Position numbers and translations under genes: made by a program. The notes under the pieces were generated by a model. The model was not told the origin of the DNA. It saw only the letters and a list, made by a program, of their open reading frames with translations, and made no database searches. From Breoghania sp963678585 (GTDB lineage Bacteria; Pseudomonadota; Alphaproteobacteria; Rhizobiales; Stappiaceae), in assembly GCA_963678585.2 (NCBI GenBank), contig CAXXGA010000003.1:186001-250000 (forward strand): a DNA stretch of 64,000 bases. The letters run 5' to 3'. Below are positions 8,821 through 17,500 of this stretch, one piece after another. The first letter of the stretch is position 1, and the number at the start of each line of letters is the position of its first letter.

Positions 8821-9416
8821 GATGATTTCAGAGCTGCCATTCAATAGCTGTCACCCGTAGGCACAGCTGCCACAGTTCACGCCGCCTGGAACACGATTTC
8901 GGGAGCATCGGGCTCGACATTCGGCACTCGACTGGCTTTTCGCCGGATTTTGCGGGAACCGTCCGGGAAGAACATGGAAGAGGTCTTCCAATCGGTCATT
9001 CTTTCGATCAGCCCCGCAGACGACCTGATCGCCAGCTTCACATTAGTCTAGATAATAGGAAATCTGCGAACCATGCGCAACTAGACTGAATTGACGCACC
9101 CCTTATCCAGTTTGCCCGCAATGTCCGCAGATGTCCCGATTCCGCTGCCCTGCACAGCCCGGGGATTGATTGAAATCACGATAATCCTTGCCCTTTCGAA
9201 CCCGGTACTCCTGTGATAGGAAAGCGCCATTATTCGAAGCGGCGAATGCCGGTATGGTCGCCATGTGCGTCCCGATGGACCTCGGACCGATCATTCACTT
9301 CAACTGGCAAGTCTACAGGAACTGGCAAGTCCAGGGGCTCATCCACGAGCAGGCCTTCCGGCAAGCCTCACAGAAGCTCACCAAGACTTCGCCATAACAA
9401 CAAATGCGGGATCGGA
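8821..9416. other. Long intergenic region between irr and fabA
   Basis: No credible gene is seen in these 596 bp, which must hold the divergent promoters of irr and fabA. The middle (about 9035-9095) is the AT-richest part and contains a separated inverted repeat (TTAGTCTAG at 9043-9051, CTAGACTGA at 9081-9089). No clear Irr iron-control element with the usual TTTAGAA-type half sites was recognised. Confidence 0.6.
9043..9089. promoter_or_regulatory. Spaced inverted repeat, candidate operator of irr/fabA
   Basis: The arms TTAGTCTAG (9043-9051) and CTAGACTGA (9081-9089) match at 8 of 9 positions as an inverted repeat with a 29-base spacer. The 9-mer CTAGACTAA recurs upstream of the chemotaxis receptor gene at 52438. 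The binding protein is unknown. Confidence 0.35.
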
Positions 9417-9923
9417 ATGCAGGAACGCGCCTCAAGTTACGACTATGAAGACCTTCTCGCCTGCGGGCGCGGCGAGTTGTTCGGCGCGGGCAACGCGCAA
9501 CTGCCGCTTCCGCCGATGCTGATGTTCGACAAGATCACCGAGATCAGCGAAGACGGCGGGGAATTCGGCAAGGGCTGCGTGCGCGCCACGCTGGCCATCA
9601 AGCCGGACCTGTGGTTCTTCCCCTGCCACTTCAAGGGCGATCCGGTGATGCCGGGCTGCCTCGGCCTCGACGCCTTGTGGCAGATGGTCGGTTTCTACCT
9701 CGGATGGCTGGGCTCCCCCGGCCGCGGCCGCGCGCTCGCGGTGGGCGAGGTGAAATTCACCGGCATGGTGACGCCGAAGGTCAAGGAAATCGAATACGGC
9801 GTGGATCTGAAGCGCGTCATGCGCTCCAAGCTCGTCCTCGGCATCGCAAATGGCTGGGTGAAGGCGGACGGCGAAGAGATCTATCGCGCAGCGGACCTCA
9901 AGGTCGGCCTGTTCCAGAGCTGA
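9417..9923 (+). CDS. fabA: 3-hydroxyacyl-ACP dehydratase/isomerase FabA
   Basis: A 168-residue hot-dog-fold dehydratase that makes trans-2-decenoyl-ACP and isomerises it to the cis-3 form, the branch point to unsaturated fatty acids. The catalytic histidine lies in FFPCHFKGDPVMPGCLGLDALWQM; the aspartate of the active site is in the same GCLGLDA helix. Length matches E. coli FabA (172). The ATG at 9417 follows a GGGATCGGA stretch. It is followed by a terminator and then fabB, the partner condensing enzyme, a pairing typical of alpha- and gammaproteobacteria that use the anaerobic unsaturated pathway. Confidence 0.96.
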   Translation: MQERASSYDYEDLLACGRGELFGAGNAQLPLPPMLMFDKITEISEDGGEFGKGCVRATLAIKPDLWFFPCHFKGDPVMPGCLGLDALWQMVGFYLGWLGSPGRGRALAVGEVKFTGMVTPKVKEIEYGVDLKRVMRSKLVLGIANGWVKADGEEIYRAADLKVGLFQS

Positions 9924-9964
9924 TCGATCCGGCAGATCTCGCCGACCGGGCGACAGAACGTAGC

Positions 9965-9992
9965 GGGCGCGGGGATCCGTCGCGCCCCTTTT
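9965..9992 (+). terminator. Intrinsic terminator after fabA
   Basis: A 7-bp GC stem (GGGCGCG/CGCGCCC, 9-base loop) is followed by CTTTTT, 42 bp past the fabA stop. It implies that fabB is at least partly transcribed from its own promoter. Confidence 0.75.
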
Positions 9993-10126
9993 TGCCGAAT
10001 TGAGTACTTTTACCACGGCGCTGCCAACGTTCTGGCGCAATAATAAACCACCAACAATTGTTTCCGCTTGCCAGAACCCCATCTGTGTTGGCGCAAACGA
10101 AACGAAACAAAATTGAGGAGACCGCC

Positions 10127-11344
10127 ATGAGGCGTGTGGTCGTCACCGGAATGGGCATCGTGTCGTCGATCGGCAACACGACGCAGGAAGTTCTGACGAG
10201 CCTTCGTGACGCCAAGTCGGGCATCGTATTTGCCGAGGATTATGAGAAGCTCGGCTTCCGCTGCCAGGTTCATGGCGCGCCGACGCTCGATCCGAGCGAA
10301 GTGCTCGACCGGCGCACGACCCGCTTCATGGGCACCGGCGCGGCCTGGAACTACATCGCCATGCAGCAGGCGATCGAGGATTCCGGACTTGAGGAAAGCG
10401 ACGTCAGCAACGAGCGTACCGGCCTGATCATGGGCTCCGGCGGCCCCTCCACAAAGGCTATCGTGGAAGCGGCCGATATCGCCCGCGCGAAGGGTCCGCG
10501 CCGCATCGGGCCGACCGCCGTTCCCAAGGCGATGTCGTCCACCAACTCCGCCACGCTCGCCACGCCCTTCAAGATCCACGGCGTGAACTATTCGATCTCG
10601 GCGGCCTGCGCGACCACCAACATCTGCATCGGCAACGCGGCCGAGCTGATCCAGTGGGGCAAGCAGGACATCGTCTTTGCCGGCGGCGGCGAAGAACTCG
10701 ACTGGACGCTGTCGGTGCTCTTCGACGCCATGGGCGCGATGACCTCCAAGCACAACGACACACCGTCGACCGCCTCACGCGCCTATGACGCCACCCGCGA
10801 CGGTTTCGTCATCGCCGGCGGCGCGGGCGTTCTGGTGCTTGAGGAATACGAACACGCCAAGGCGCGCGGCGCGAAGATCTACGCCGAAATCGTCGGCTAC
10901 GGCGCAACGTCGGACGGTTACGACATGGTCGCTCCGTCGGGCGAGGGTGCAGCGCGCTGCATGAAGCTGGCGCTGGCCAATGTCGATTGCCCGGTCGACT
11001 ACATCAACCCGCACGCCACCTCCACCGTGGTCGGCGACATCAAGGAAGTGGAAGCGATCCGCGAGGTTTTCGGCGACAAGATCCCGCCGATCTCCGCCAC
11101 CAAGTCGCTGACGGGCCATTCGCTGGGCGCTGCCGGTGTGCAGGAAGCGATCTACTCGATCCTGATGATGCAGAACAACTTCATCGCCAAATCGGCGCAT
11201 ATCACCGAAATCGACCCGGATTTCGCCGATCTCCCGATCGTGCGCGAGCGTGTCGACAACGCAGAACTCAACTGCGTGCTGTCGAACGGGTTCGGGTTCG
11301 GCGGCACCAACGCCACGTTGGTTTTCAAGCGCGTCGACGCCTGA
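10127..11344 (+). CDS. fabB: 3-oxoacyl-ACP synthase I
   Basis: A 405-residue condensing enzyme that elongates acyl-ACP with malonyl-ACP and is required after FabA for unsaturated chains. The active-site cysteine lies in SISAACATTN (near residue 163), the two catalytic histidines in NPHATSTVVGD and TKSLTGHSLGAAG, and the glycine-rich end is GFGFGGTNATLVF. A strong GAGGAG lies 7 bases before the ATG at 10127. It stands between two terminators, so it is likely its own transcription unit. Confidence 0.97.
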   Translation: MRRVVVTGMGIVSSIGNTTQEVLTSLRDAKSGIVFAEDYEKLGFRCQVHGAPTLDPSEVLDRRTTRFMGTGAAWNYIAMQQAIEDSGLEESDVSNERTGLIMGSGGPSTKAIVEAADIARAKGPRRIGPTAVPKAMSSTNSATLATPFKIHGVNYSISAACATTNICIGNAAELIQWGKQDIVFAGGGEELDWTLSVLFDAMGAMTSKHNDTPSTASRAYDATRDGFVIAGGAGVLVLEEYEHAKARGAKIYAEIVGYGATSDGYDMVAPSGEGAARCMKLALANVDCPVDYINPHATSTVVGDIKEVEAIREVFGDKIPPISATKSLTGHSLGAAGVQEAIYSILMMQNNFIAKSAHITEIDPDFADLPIVRERVDNAELNCVLSNGFGFGGTNATLVFKRVDA

Positions 11345-11398
11345 TATTGAACACGCCTCACGTCGGGCGTGAAATTTCCGCCTTGACGCGGCAATCAC

Positions 11399-11425
11399 GG
11401 GCGGCCGTACTGGCCGCCCGTATTT
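11399..11425 (+). terminator. Intrinsic terminator after fabB
   Basis: A perfect 8-bp stem GGGCGGCC/GGCCGCCC with loop GTACT is followed by GTATTTTA, 55 bp past the fabB stop. Confidence 0.75.
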
Positions 11426-11500
11426 TATGAAAATCCGGTTTGCGACGCGCGCCCTTCCCGGCGACGCGGCAACCATCTGAATTCGATAAGGAGAGGTCGC

Positions 11501-12316
11501 ATGACCGGTTTGATGAAGGGCAAGCGCGGCCTGGTCATGGGTGTCGCCAATGATCACTCGATTGCCTGGGGCATGGCGAAGGCCCTGGCGGATCAGGGTG
11601 CGGAACTCGCGTTCACCTATCAGGGCGAAGCCTTCGGGCGGCGCGTGAAGCCGCTGGCGAATTCCGTCGGCTCCGATCTGCTCATCCCGTGCGACGTGGA
11701 AGACATCGCCTCCGTCGATGCCGTCTTCGCCAGACTCAAGGAAGAATGGGGCACAATCGATTTCCTCGTTCACGCGATCGGCTTTTCCGACAAGAACGAG
11801 CTGAAGGGGCTTTATGCGGACACCACGCGCGAGAATTTCTCGCGCACGATGGTCATCTCCTGCTTCTCCTTCACCGAGATCACCAAGCGCGCCGCAGCGC
11901 TCATGCCCGATGGCGGCTCCATCGTGACGCTGACCTATGGCGGCTCCACGCGTGTCATGCCGAACTACAACGTGATGGGCGTGGCCAAGGCGGCGCTGGA
12001 ATCCTCGGTGCGCTATCTGGCGATGGACTACGGCCCGCAGAACATTCGCGTCAACGCGATCTCCGCCGGTCCCGTGCGGACGCTGGCGGGCGCAGGCGTT
12101 TCCGATGCGCGCCTGATGTTCAACTACCAGCGCGAACATTCCCCGCTGCAGCGCACCGTCACCATCGACGAGGTGGGGGGGACCGGCGTCTACCTGCTGT
12201 CTGGTCTTTCTTCCGGCGTGACCGGCGAGGTCCATTTCGTCGACAGCGGCTACAACATCGTCTCCATGCCGCGTCTCGATGCGCTGAAGGAACACGCGCA
12301 GGCCACCGGCGAGTAA
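11501..12316 (+). CDS. fabI: Enoyl-ACP reductase (NADH) FabI
   Basis: A 271-residue short-chain dehydrogenase that carries out the last reduction of each fatty acid elongation cycle and is the triclosan/diazaborine target in other bacteria. The cofactor motif GVANDHSIAWG is at residues about 14-24, and the active-site tyrosine and lysine lie in YNVMGVAKAALE. AAGGAGAGG precedes the ATG at 11501. Length is close to E. coli FabI (262). It completes the fabA-fabB-fabI set and ends in a strong bidirectional terminator. Confidence 0.96.
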   Translation: MTGLMKGKRGLVMGVANDHSIAWGMAKALADQGAELAFTYQGEAFGRRVKPLANSVGSDLLIPCDVEDIASVDAVFARLKEEWGTIDFLVHAIGFSDKNELKGLYADTTRENFSRTMVISCFSFTEITKRAAALMPDGGSIVTLTYGGSTRVMPNYNVMGVAKAALESSVRYLAMDYGPQNIRVNAISAGPVRTLAGAGVSDARLMFNYQREHSPLQRTVTIDEVGGTGVYLLSGLSSGVTGEVHFVDSGYNIVSMPRLDALKEHAQATGE

Positions 12317-12347
12317 GCGAACCGGCGCACCGATATCAAGGACAACC

Positions 12348-12385
12348 GAAAACGGCCCCGGGCGACACGCCGCGGGGCCGTTTTC
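12348..12385. terminator. Bidirectional terminator between fabI and SH3 gene
   Basis: A perfect 13-bp inverted repeat (GAAAACGGCCCCG / CGGGGCCGTTTTC, 12-base loop) ends in runs of T on both strands. It serves both convergent genes. Confidence 0.85.
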
Positions 12386-12421
12386 ATGTTCGCTCAGGCT
12401 CCCGCGGACGGGGGGGCGGAA

Positions 12422-12979
12422 TCAATCGAAAGTTTCGTCGGGATAGACGCCGAAAAGCAGGGTCTGATCGACCCAGCCGGCCCAGTCCTGACCTGAAACC
12501 CGGCAGAACCCCTTGCCGCATTCGGCAACGGAGGCCAGCACGTTGGGCTCCAGTTCGCCGACGATATCGGCATTGGAACTGGGACTGGCGCGCAGCGGCA
12601 CCGTGCCGGACTTGTCCCAGGGCTTCACGAGCGCGGTGCGGCGGCCCGACAGCAGCGAATGGAAAACCCAGCCTTCGCTGCCTTCCCAGTCGCGGATGCG
12701 GCGCCAGTTCTCGAATTCCTGCACGATCTCGAGCGGAAGACCGGCGCGCACGAAGGTCCACACGACCTCATGATCGCGTCCCGGTCCGCGACGCACATTC
12801 ACCCGGTCCGACTTCAGGGAAACGAAGCGGGGAACCGGCAGACCGCTCGCGCCCTCCGTCGTTCCCTGTGCAATCGCCTCGCCCCTTACGCAGACGAGGA
12901 TCGGAATCAGCAGCGCAAGCGCAAACAGAAAGCGCGCAGTGGCGGCGAAACGGTTCGGCTTTGACAGATTTCGGTTCAT
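12422..12979 (-). CDS. Secreted SH3-domain protein
   Basis: A 185-residue exported protein. Residues 1-35 look like a signal peptide (positive start, then RFLFALALLIPILVCV). Two bacterial SH3-like repeats follow: VSLKSDRVNVRRGPGRDHEVVWTF with WRRIRDWEGSEGWVF, and GTVPLRASPSSNADIVGEL with CRVSGQDWAGWV. Such domains usually bind peptidoglycan or other envelope components; no catalytic domain is present. The start at 12979 is the ATG closest to the signal peptide; 13003 is an alternative. It is convergent with fabI and divergent from the dehydrogenase at 13275. Confidence 0.8.
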   Translation of the reverse strand: MNRNLSKPNRFAATARFLFALALLIPILVCVRGEAIAQGTTEGASGLPVPRFVSLKSDRVNVRRGPGRDHEVVWTFVRAGLPLEIVQEFENWRRIRDWEGSEGWVFHSLLSGRRTALVKPWDKSGTVPLRASPSSNADIVGELEPNVLASVAECGKGFCRVSGQDWAGWVDQTLLFGVYPDETFD

Positions 12980-13274
12980 ATGGCTTCGACGTCCGTAATC
13001 CATGTGTCTAATCGAGCGCTTCAATGCATTGTTCAGCTTGAAGACACCCACTTGAGGACGCTACGGTCTTGTACGAATCCCGCCGGTGTTACGCAGCGGG
13101 CGCTGGCGCGGGTCACGTAATGTGCGCGTCGGGCCGCGGCGGCAGCTGGTTCGGCTTGTTTCTTCCCTGCCATCTGGTATGGAAGCATCAAGTCGAGGCC
13201 GACGCCGCTCGGTGGCACAATGCGACGATTACGGTTAAGGACCCCTCAACGAACTGCCCTAGGCGAGGACCGCA

Positions 13275-14261
13275 ATGTCCATCAAGAAACCCCTTGTCGT
13301 CGTCACCCGGACATTGCCGGATGTTGTCGAGACCCGAATGCGCGAGCTTTTTGACACGCGCCTGAACGACAGTGACCGGCCGATGAGCCAGGCCGAACTG
13401 GTCGAGGCCGTCAAGACGGCCGACGTGCTGGTACCCACGGTGACCGACAAGATCGATGCGGCCGTGCTGTCCCAGGCTGGGCCGAATCTGCGTCTCATCG
13501 CGAATTTCGGCAATGGTATAGATAATATCGACGTGAATACGGCGAACAACCGTGGCATTACGGTTACCAACACGCCGGGCGTGCTGACGGAAGACACCGC
13601 CGACATGACCATGGCGCTGATCCTCGCCGTGCCGCGCCGTCTGGCGGAAGGCATCAAGGCGCTGGAAAATGGCGAGTGGCAGGGCTGGTCCCCGACATGG
13701 ATGCTGGGCCGCCGGATCTGGGGCAAGCGCCTCGGCATCGTCGGCATGGGCCGAATCGGTCAGGCCGTCGCGCGCCGCGCCAAGGCATTCGGCATGTCGA
13801 TCCACTATCACAACCGCCGCCGCGTGCCCTCCAAGATCGAGGACCAGCTTGAGGCGACCTATTGGGACAGCCTCGACCAGATGCTCGCCCGCATGGACGT
13901 CATCTCCGTCCATTGCCCGCATACGCCCGCGACCTTCCACCTTCTGTCCGCGCGTCGGCTGAAGCTGATGAAGCCGGAAGCCTATCTGGTAAACACCGCG
14001 CGCGGCGAGGTGATCGACGAGGCTGCGTTGACCCGGATGATTGAGGGCGGCGATCTCGCCGGTGCCGGACTTGACGTCTTCGAGCGCGAACCGGCTGTCA
14101 ATCCCAAGCTCCTGAAGTCGGAAAAGGTGGTGCTTCTGCCGCATATGGGTTCGGCCACCATCGAGGGCCGTATCGACATGGGCGAGAAGGTGATCATCAA
14201 CATCCGCACCTTCATGGACGGGCATCGTCCGCCGGACCGGGTTTTGCCGTCGATGCTGTAA
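13275..14261 (+). CDS. D-2-hydroxyacid dehydrogenase, glyoxylate-reductase type
   Basis: A 328-residue NAD(P)-dependent dehydrogenase. The Rossmann motif GIVGMGRIGQAVARRA lies near residue 155; the catalytic arginine is in VNTARGEVIDE, the glutamate in LDVFEREP and the histidine in LLPHMGSAT. Similarity is closest to glyoxylate/hydroxypyruvate reductases of the GyaR type rather than SerA, since there is no C-terminal ACT domain. GAGGA precedes the ATG. It is monocistronic, with its own terminator. The exact substrate cannot be read from sequence. Confidence 0.88.
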   Translation: MSIKKPLVVVTRTLPDVVETRMRELFDTRLNDSDRPMSQAELVEAVKTADVLVPTVTDKIDAAVLSQAGPNLRLIANFGNGIDNIDVNTANNRGITVTNTPGVLTEDTADMTMALILAVPRRLAEGIKALENGEWQGWSPTWMLGRRIWGKRLGIVGMGRIGQAVARRAKAFGMSIHYHNRRRVPSKIEDQLEATYWDSLDQMLARMDVISVHCPHTPATFHLLSARRLKLMKPEAYLVNTARGEVIDEAALTRMIEGGDLAGAGLDVFEREPAVNPKLLKSEKVVLLPHMGSATIEGRIDMGEKVIINIRTFMDGHRPPDRVLPSML

Positions 14262-14280
14262 TCGGCATCCGGATACAGAG

Positions 14281-14305
14281 AAGGGGCGCATCGCGCCCCT
14301 TTTTC
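14281..14305 (+). terminator. Intrinsic terminator after the hydroxyacid dehydrogenase
   Basis: A 9-bp stem AAGGGGCGC/GCGCCCCTT with a 3-base loop is followed by TTT, 20 bp after the stop codon. Confidence 0.8.
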
Positions 14306-14338
14306 GTTTTCGGATCCGGCCTTTTCTTAAAGGCTGTT

Positions 14339-15058
14339 TCAGCTCTTGGCTTCTATCTCGATATATTGCCGCCAGACGGCCTCGTCGCCGAGCTTGGCGA
14401 CGAATTGCACATGCGCCTCGATCTCCGCTTCGCTGAGGCGCGGGGGCAGAGGCGTGGGGCGCGGCTGGACCGAGCGCCCGCCGATGCTGGGGCCGCTGTC
14501 GCCTTCGTCCTGTTCGCTCGAGGCGGAGACAAGACCGAGCGACGACTGCTTGCCGCCGATCAGCTCGATATAGACTTCCGCCAGAAGCTCCGCATCGAGA
14601 AGAGCGCCGTGCTTGGTGCGGCGCGAATTGTCGATGCCGTAGCGCGAACACAGCGCATCGAGCGAGTTGGGACCTGCCGGATGACGGCGGCGGGCAAGCG
14701 CCAGCGTGTCGAGCACCTGTTCGTTGCCGATGACCGGCAGGCCGAAACGCTCCAGCTCCATGTTGATGAAGCCCATGTCGAAGGACGCGTTGTGGATCAC
14801 CAGCGTCGCATCGCCCACGAAATCGCAGAACTCCTGCGCCACGCCCGCAAAGACCGGCTTGTCCTTCAGAAACTCTTCGGAGAGGCCGTGAACGTTGTAG
14901 GCCTCTTCCGGCATGTCGCGCTCGGGATTGATGTAGACGTGATAGATCTGGCCGGAGGGAATGTGGTTGACCAGTTCCACGCCGCCGATTTCCACCAGAC
15001 GGTCTCCGCCACGCGGGTTCAGGCCGGTGGTTTCGGTATCGAGCACGATCTCACGCAT
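14339..15058 (-). CDS. dnaQ: DNA polymerase III epsilon subunit (proofreading exonuclease)
   Basis: A 239-residue 3'-5' exonuclease of the replicase core. Exo I DTETTGL is at residues 7-13, Exo II VIHNASFDMGFI near 88, and Exo III epsilon HGALLDAELLAEVYIEL near 150; all acidic metal ligands are present. The C-terminal tail after about residue 175 is linker plus the segment that binds the alpha subunit. It is the last gene of a leftward run with coaE and aroE, 134 bp past the coaE stop. Confidence 0.96.
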   Translation of the reverse strand: MREIVLDTETTGLNPRGGDRLVEIGGVELVNHIPSGQIYHVYINPERDMPEEAYNVHGLSEEFLKDKPVFAGVAQEFCDFVGDATLVIHNASFDMGFINMELERFGLPVIGNEQVLDTLALARRRHPAGPNSLDALCSRYGIDNSRRTKHGALLDAELLAEVYIELIGGKQSSLGLVSASSEQDEGDSGPSIGGRSVQPRPTPLPPRLSEAEIEAHVQFVAKLGDEAVWRQYIEIEAKS

Positions 15059-15192
15059 GATGGTCTTTCGGGCTTTCAGAGCGGGTCGGACGCGGGAAGG
15101 AGACGACCCGGTTCGGGCGCATATTCCGTCTCACAACGCGGAAAACCGGATTCTCGCCTTCAAAGCCCGCTCCGGCAAGCATCGCGGCGGGG

Positions 15193-15870
15193 TTATCCCC
15201 CCATTGCACGGCTGCTTGTTGCCTGATCGGCGGTCGCCTGCCCCATTGTCGGGCCGCTGATCCCGGAATGACTGCGGACCGGGCCGCCCATTGCCGCCAT
15301 GGCGCGCAGGATCGCCGCCACCCGGCGGCGCGCCAGTTCCACACCCTTGCCAGTTTCCACCAGAAAATGCGAGCGCAGGCGCTTTTCGGCGTCCGGCATC
15401 TGGCGTTCAAGGATCGCGTCCAACTTTTCCGGCGTCATGTCCGGTCGCTTCAGCACCCTTTCGCGCTGGATTTCCGGCGAGGTGGTGACCAGAACGACCA
15501 CATCCACACGGGCCTGGCTGCCGGTTTCAAAGAGGAGCGGCACGTCGAGGATCGCGATATGGGCGCGGTTGCGCCGTGCTTGCGCCAGAAACGTCTCGCG
15601 CATTTCGCGCACCAGCGGATGGATGATCGTTTCCAGCCGGGCCAGAGCCTCGGGCTTTCCCATGACGTGACGGGCAAGCTCGTTGCGGTCGACGGTGCCG
15701 TCCTTCACGGTGCCGGGAAAAGCGGCCTCGATCAGCGGTGCAGCCTTGCCCGAATAAAGCCGGTGAACGCAATCGTCGGCGTCGTAGACCGGAACGCCTG
15801 CTTCAGCGAAAAGCTTGCCGGTCGTCGACTTGCCCATGCCGATGGACCCGGTGAGGCCAACCACGATCAT
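15193..15870 (-). CDS. coaE: Dephospho-CoA kinase
   Basis: A 225-residue kinase for the last step of coenzyme A synthesis. The P-loop GSIGMGKST is at residues 8-16, DADDCVHRLY follows, and the lid region DVPLLFETG is near residue 110. The last 30 residues are an extra low-complexity tail. The ATG overlaps the stop of aroE by 4 bases (ATGA), a sign of translational coupling; coaE-dnaQ is a common alphaproteobacterial order. Confidence 0.96.
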   Translation of the reverse strand: MIVVGLTGSIGMGKSTTGKLFAEAGVPVYDADDCVHRLYSGKAAPLIEAAFPGTVKDGTVDRNELARHVMGKPEALARLETIIHPLVREMRETFLAQARRNRAHIAILDVPLLFETGSQARVDVVVLVTTSPEIQRERVLKRPDMTPEKLDAILERQMPDAEKRLRSHFLVETGKGVELARRRVAAILRAMAAMGGPVRSHSGISGPTMGQATADQATSSRAMGG

Positions 15871-16760
15871 CGGCCCGTCTCCCCGGTTTCTTCCGATAGT
15901 ACGGCCGCTTCTTGCGGATTGTCGTCCTCAAGACCCATGTCGGCCAGCACGAGGCGGCGCAATTCGTCGGTCACCTCGGGACGTTTCCCGAACCAGAGTT
16001 CGAACCCCGGAACCGCCTGATGAAGCAGCATTCCAAGCCCGTCCACCGTCACAAGCCCGCGCTCACGTGCTCGAAGAAGCAGGGGCGTCATGAGAGGGGT
16101 ATAGACAATATCGGTGACAACGGCATGCTCGGGGAGTGGCGAAAGGTCGATATCGAGGGAGGGCTTGCCGCCCATACCGGCCGATGTCGTGTTGACGAGA
16201 AGCGAAGCGCCCTCAAGCACCGCGGCCATTTCCTCAGGCCCATGCACATGGACACCGGTTCCGAAATGTTCCGCCAGCGCTTCTGCGCGGATGCGGGTGC
16301 GGTTGAAGAGATGGACCGTCAGGCCGCGCGAGAGAAGCGCCCAGATAATGGCGCGCGCTGCCCCGCCTGCGCCCAGAACAACCGCCGAGCCGCCCTTCCT
16401 GTCCCAACCCGGCGCGCTATGATCAAGCGAGTTCAGAAAGCCCAACCCGTCGGTGTTGGAGCCGAAGAGCCGGCCGTCCTTCAACACAAGCGTATTCACG
16501 GCGCCGAGCGCGCGGGCCGTTTCATCGACCTCGTCGCAGCAGGCAAAGGCCGTTTCCTTGTGGGGGATGGTGACGTTACCGCCGATCAAGCCGCTATCTG
16601 CAAAGGATCTGAAGAACGCATCCGCCTCGTCGGGTGCGACGGCGCGGCCTTCGTAGGAGCCTGCGAGATTGAGGGTCTTCAGCCAGTATCCGTGAATGAT
16701 CGGCGAGCGGGAATGCTCCACCGGCCATCCGATCACCGCGGCGCGCGGCTCACTCGTCAT
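15867..16760 (-). CDS. aroE: Shikimate dehydrogenase
   Basis: A 297-residue NADPH enzyme that reduces 3-dehydroshikimate in aromatic amino acid synthesis. The substrate site has IGWPVEHSRSP (residues about 9-19) and GGNVTIPHKE with the catalytic lysine; the cofactor loop VLGAGGAARAI follows, then NRTRIRAEAL. The start ATG at 16760 gives the standard N-terminus just ahead of AAVIGWPVEHS. It overlaps coaE by 4 bases and is 93 bp downstream of maf on the same strand, so the run maf-aroE-coaE-dnaQ may be co-transcribed. Confidence 0.96.
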   Translation of the reverse strand: MTSEPRAAVIGWPVEHSRSPIIHGYWLKTLNLAGSYEGRAVAPDEADAFFRSFADSGLIGGNVTIPHKETAFACCDEVDETARALGAVNTLVLKDGRLFGSNTDGLGFLNSLDHSAPGWDRKGGSAVVLGAGGAARAIIWALLSRGLTVHLFNRTRIRAEALAEHFGTGVHVHGPEEMAAVLEGASLLVNTTSAGMGGKPSLDIDLSPLPEHAVVTDIVYTPLMTPLLLRARERGLVTVDGLGMLLHQAVPGFELWFGKRPEVTDELRRLVLADMGLEDDNPQEAAVLSEETGETGR

Positions 16761-16853
16761 GTTTTCCCCCTGCAATTCGTATCGGCGGGCCGTCCTCCGC
16801 ACCCGCCCCGGCCTCCCGCCGGTCTTGTTTGAAGCCCCTTACACCGGATGCGG

Positions 16854-17450
16854 TCAAGTTTCGATTATCCCTTCGCCGCGCAGGAAACCCAGAAGCGGCA
16901 TCAGGGGCAGGCCGATGATGGTGAAATAGTCGCCCTCGATCTTTTCGAAAAGCTGGATGCCTCTGCCTTCGATCTGATAGGAGCCGACGCTTTTCATGGC
17001 ATTTTCGCCGATTTCCGCCAGATAGTGGCCGAGAAATTCCGGCGTAAAACGCCGCATGGTCAGCGTGGCGGTGGCCACATGACGCCAGACAGGCGCGCCA
17101 TCTCTCACGCAGACGATGGCCGAGCGCAGATGATGCGGCGCGCCCCTGAGCCGGAAGAGATTGTCGCGCGCCTCTTCCATCGTCTCCGGCTTGTTGAACA
17201 TCTCGCCTTCGAATTCCAGCACCTGATCGGCACCGATCACCAAGGCTCCGGGATGGCGCAAGGACACATCGGCGGCTTTAGCTTGCGCCAGAACAAGGGC
17301 AACGTCTTCCGGCGCAAGCCGCGCCTTGCGCAAAGGCGCATCGACGACGCGTTCATCGATTTCGGCGGCTTCGGCAGTGATTTCCAGCCCGGCATCGCGC
17401 AACATGGAGGCGCGCCAGGGGCTGGCGCTGGCAAGGACGAGCTTGGGCAA
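16854..17450 (-). CDS. maf: Maf-family nucleotide pyrophosphatase
   Basis: A 198-residue Maf/HAM1-superfamily protein expected to hydrolyse non-canonical or selected NTPs. Motifs seen: LASASPWRASML (usual SASPRR, with W for the first R), EIDERV, VIGADQVLEFEGEMFNKP, and SVGSYQIEGRG. No ATG or GTG is usable at the N-terminus. I chose TTG at 17450 because it starts exactly at the conserved LPKLVLASAS and has GGAG 9-12 bases upstream. It lies 50 bp after the dikinase-regulator gene. The substitution in the first motif places it in the less certain end of the family. Confidence 0.88.
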   Translation of the reverse strand: MPKLVLASASPWRASMLRDAGLEITAEAAEIDERVVDAPLRKARLAPEDVALVLAQAKAADVSLRHPGALVIGADQVLEFEGEMFNKPETMEEARDNLFRLRGAPHHLRSAIVCVRDGAPVWRHVATATLTMRRFTPEFLGHYLAEIGENAMKSVGSYQIEGRGIQLFEKIEGDYFTIIGLPLMPLLGFLRGEGIIET

Positions 17451-17500
17451 GGCGGGATTCTCCGTTTTTCGGCGCGGGCAGGGCAGATTTCTGCGGTCGG

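Noticed and set aside
10775..12295. 506-codon open frame on the minus strand across fabB and fabI
   Set aside because: It crosses two certain genes, two promoters and a terminator. It is a by-product of high GC codon use.
13235..13250. Possible CtrA box upstream of the hydroxyacid dehydrogenase
   Set aside because: TTAA-N7-TCAAC has one mismatch in the core. Weak sites of this sort are expected by chance.
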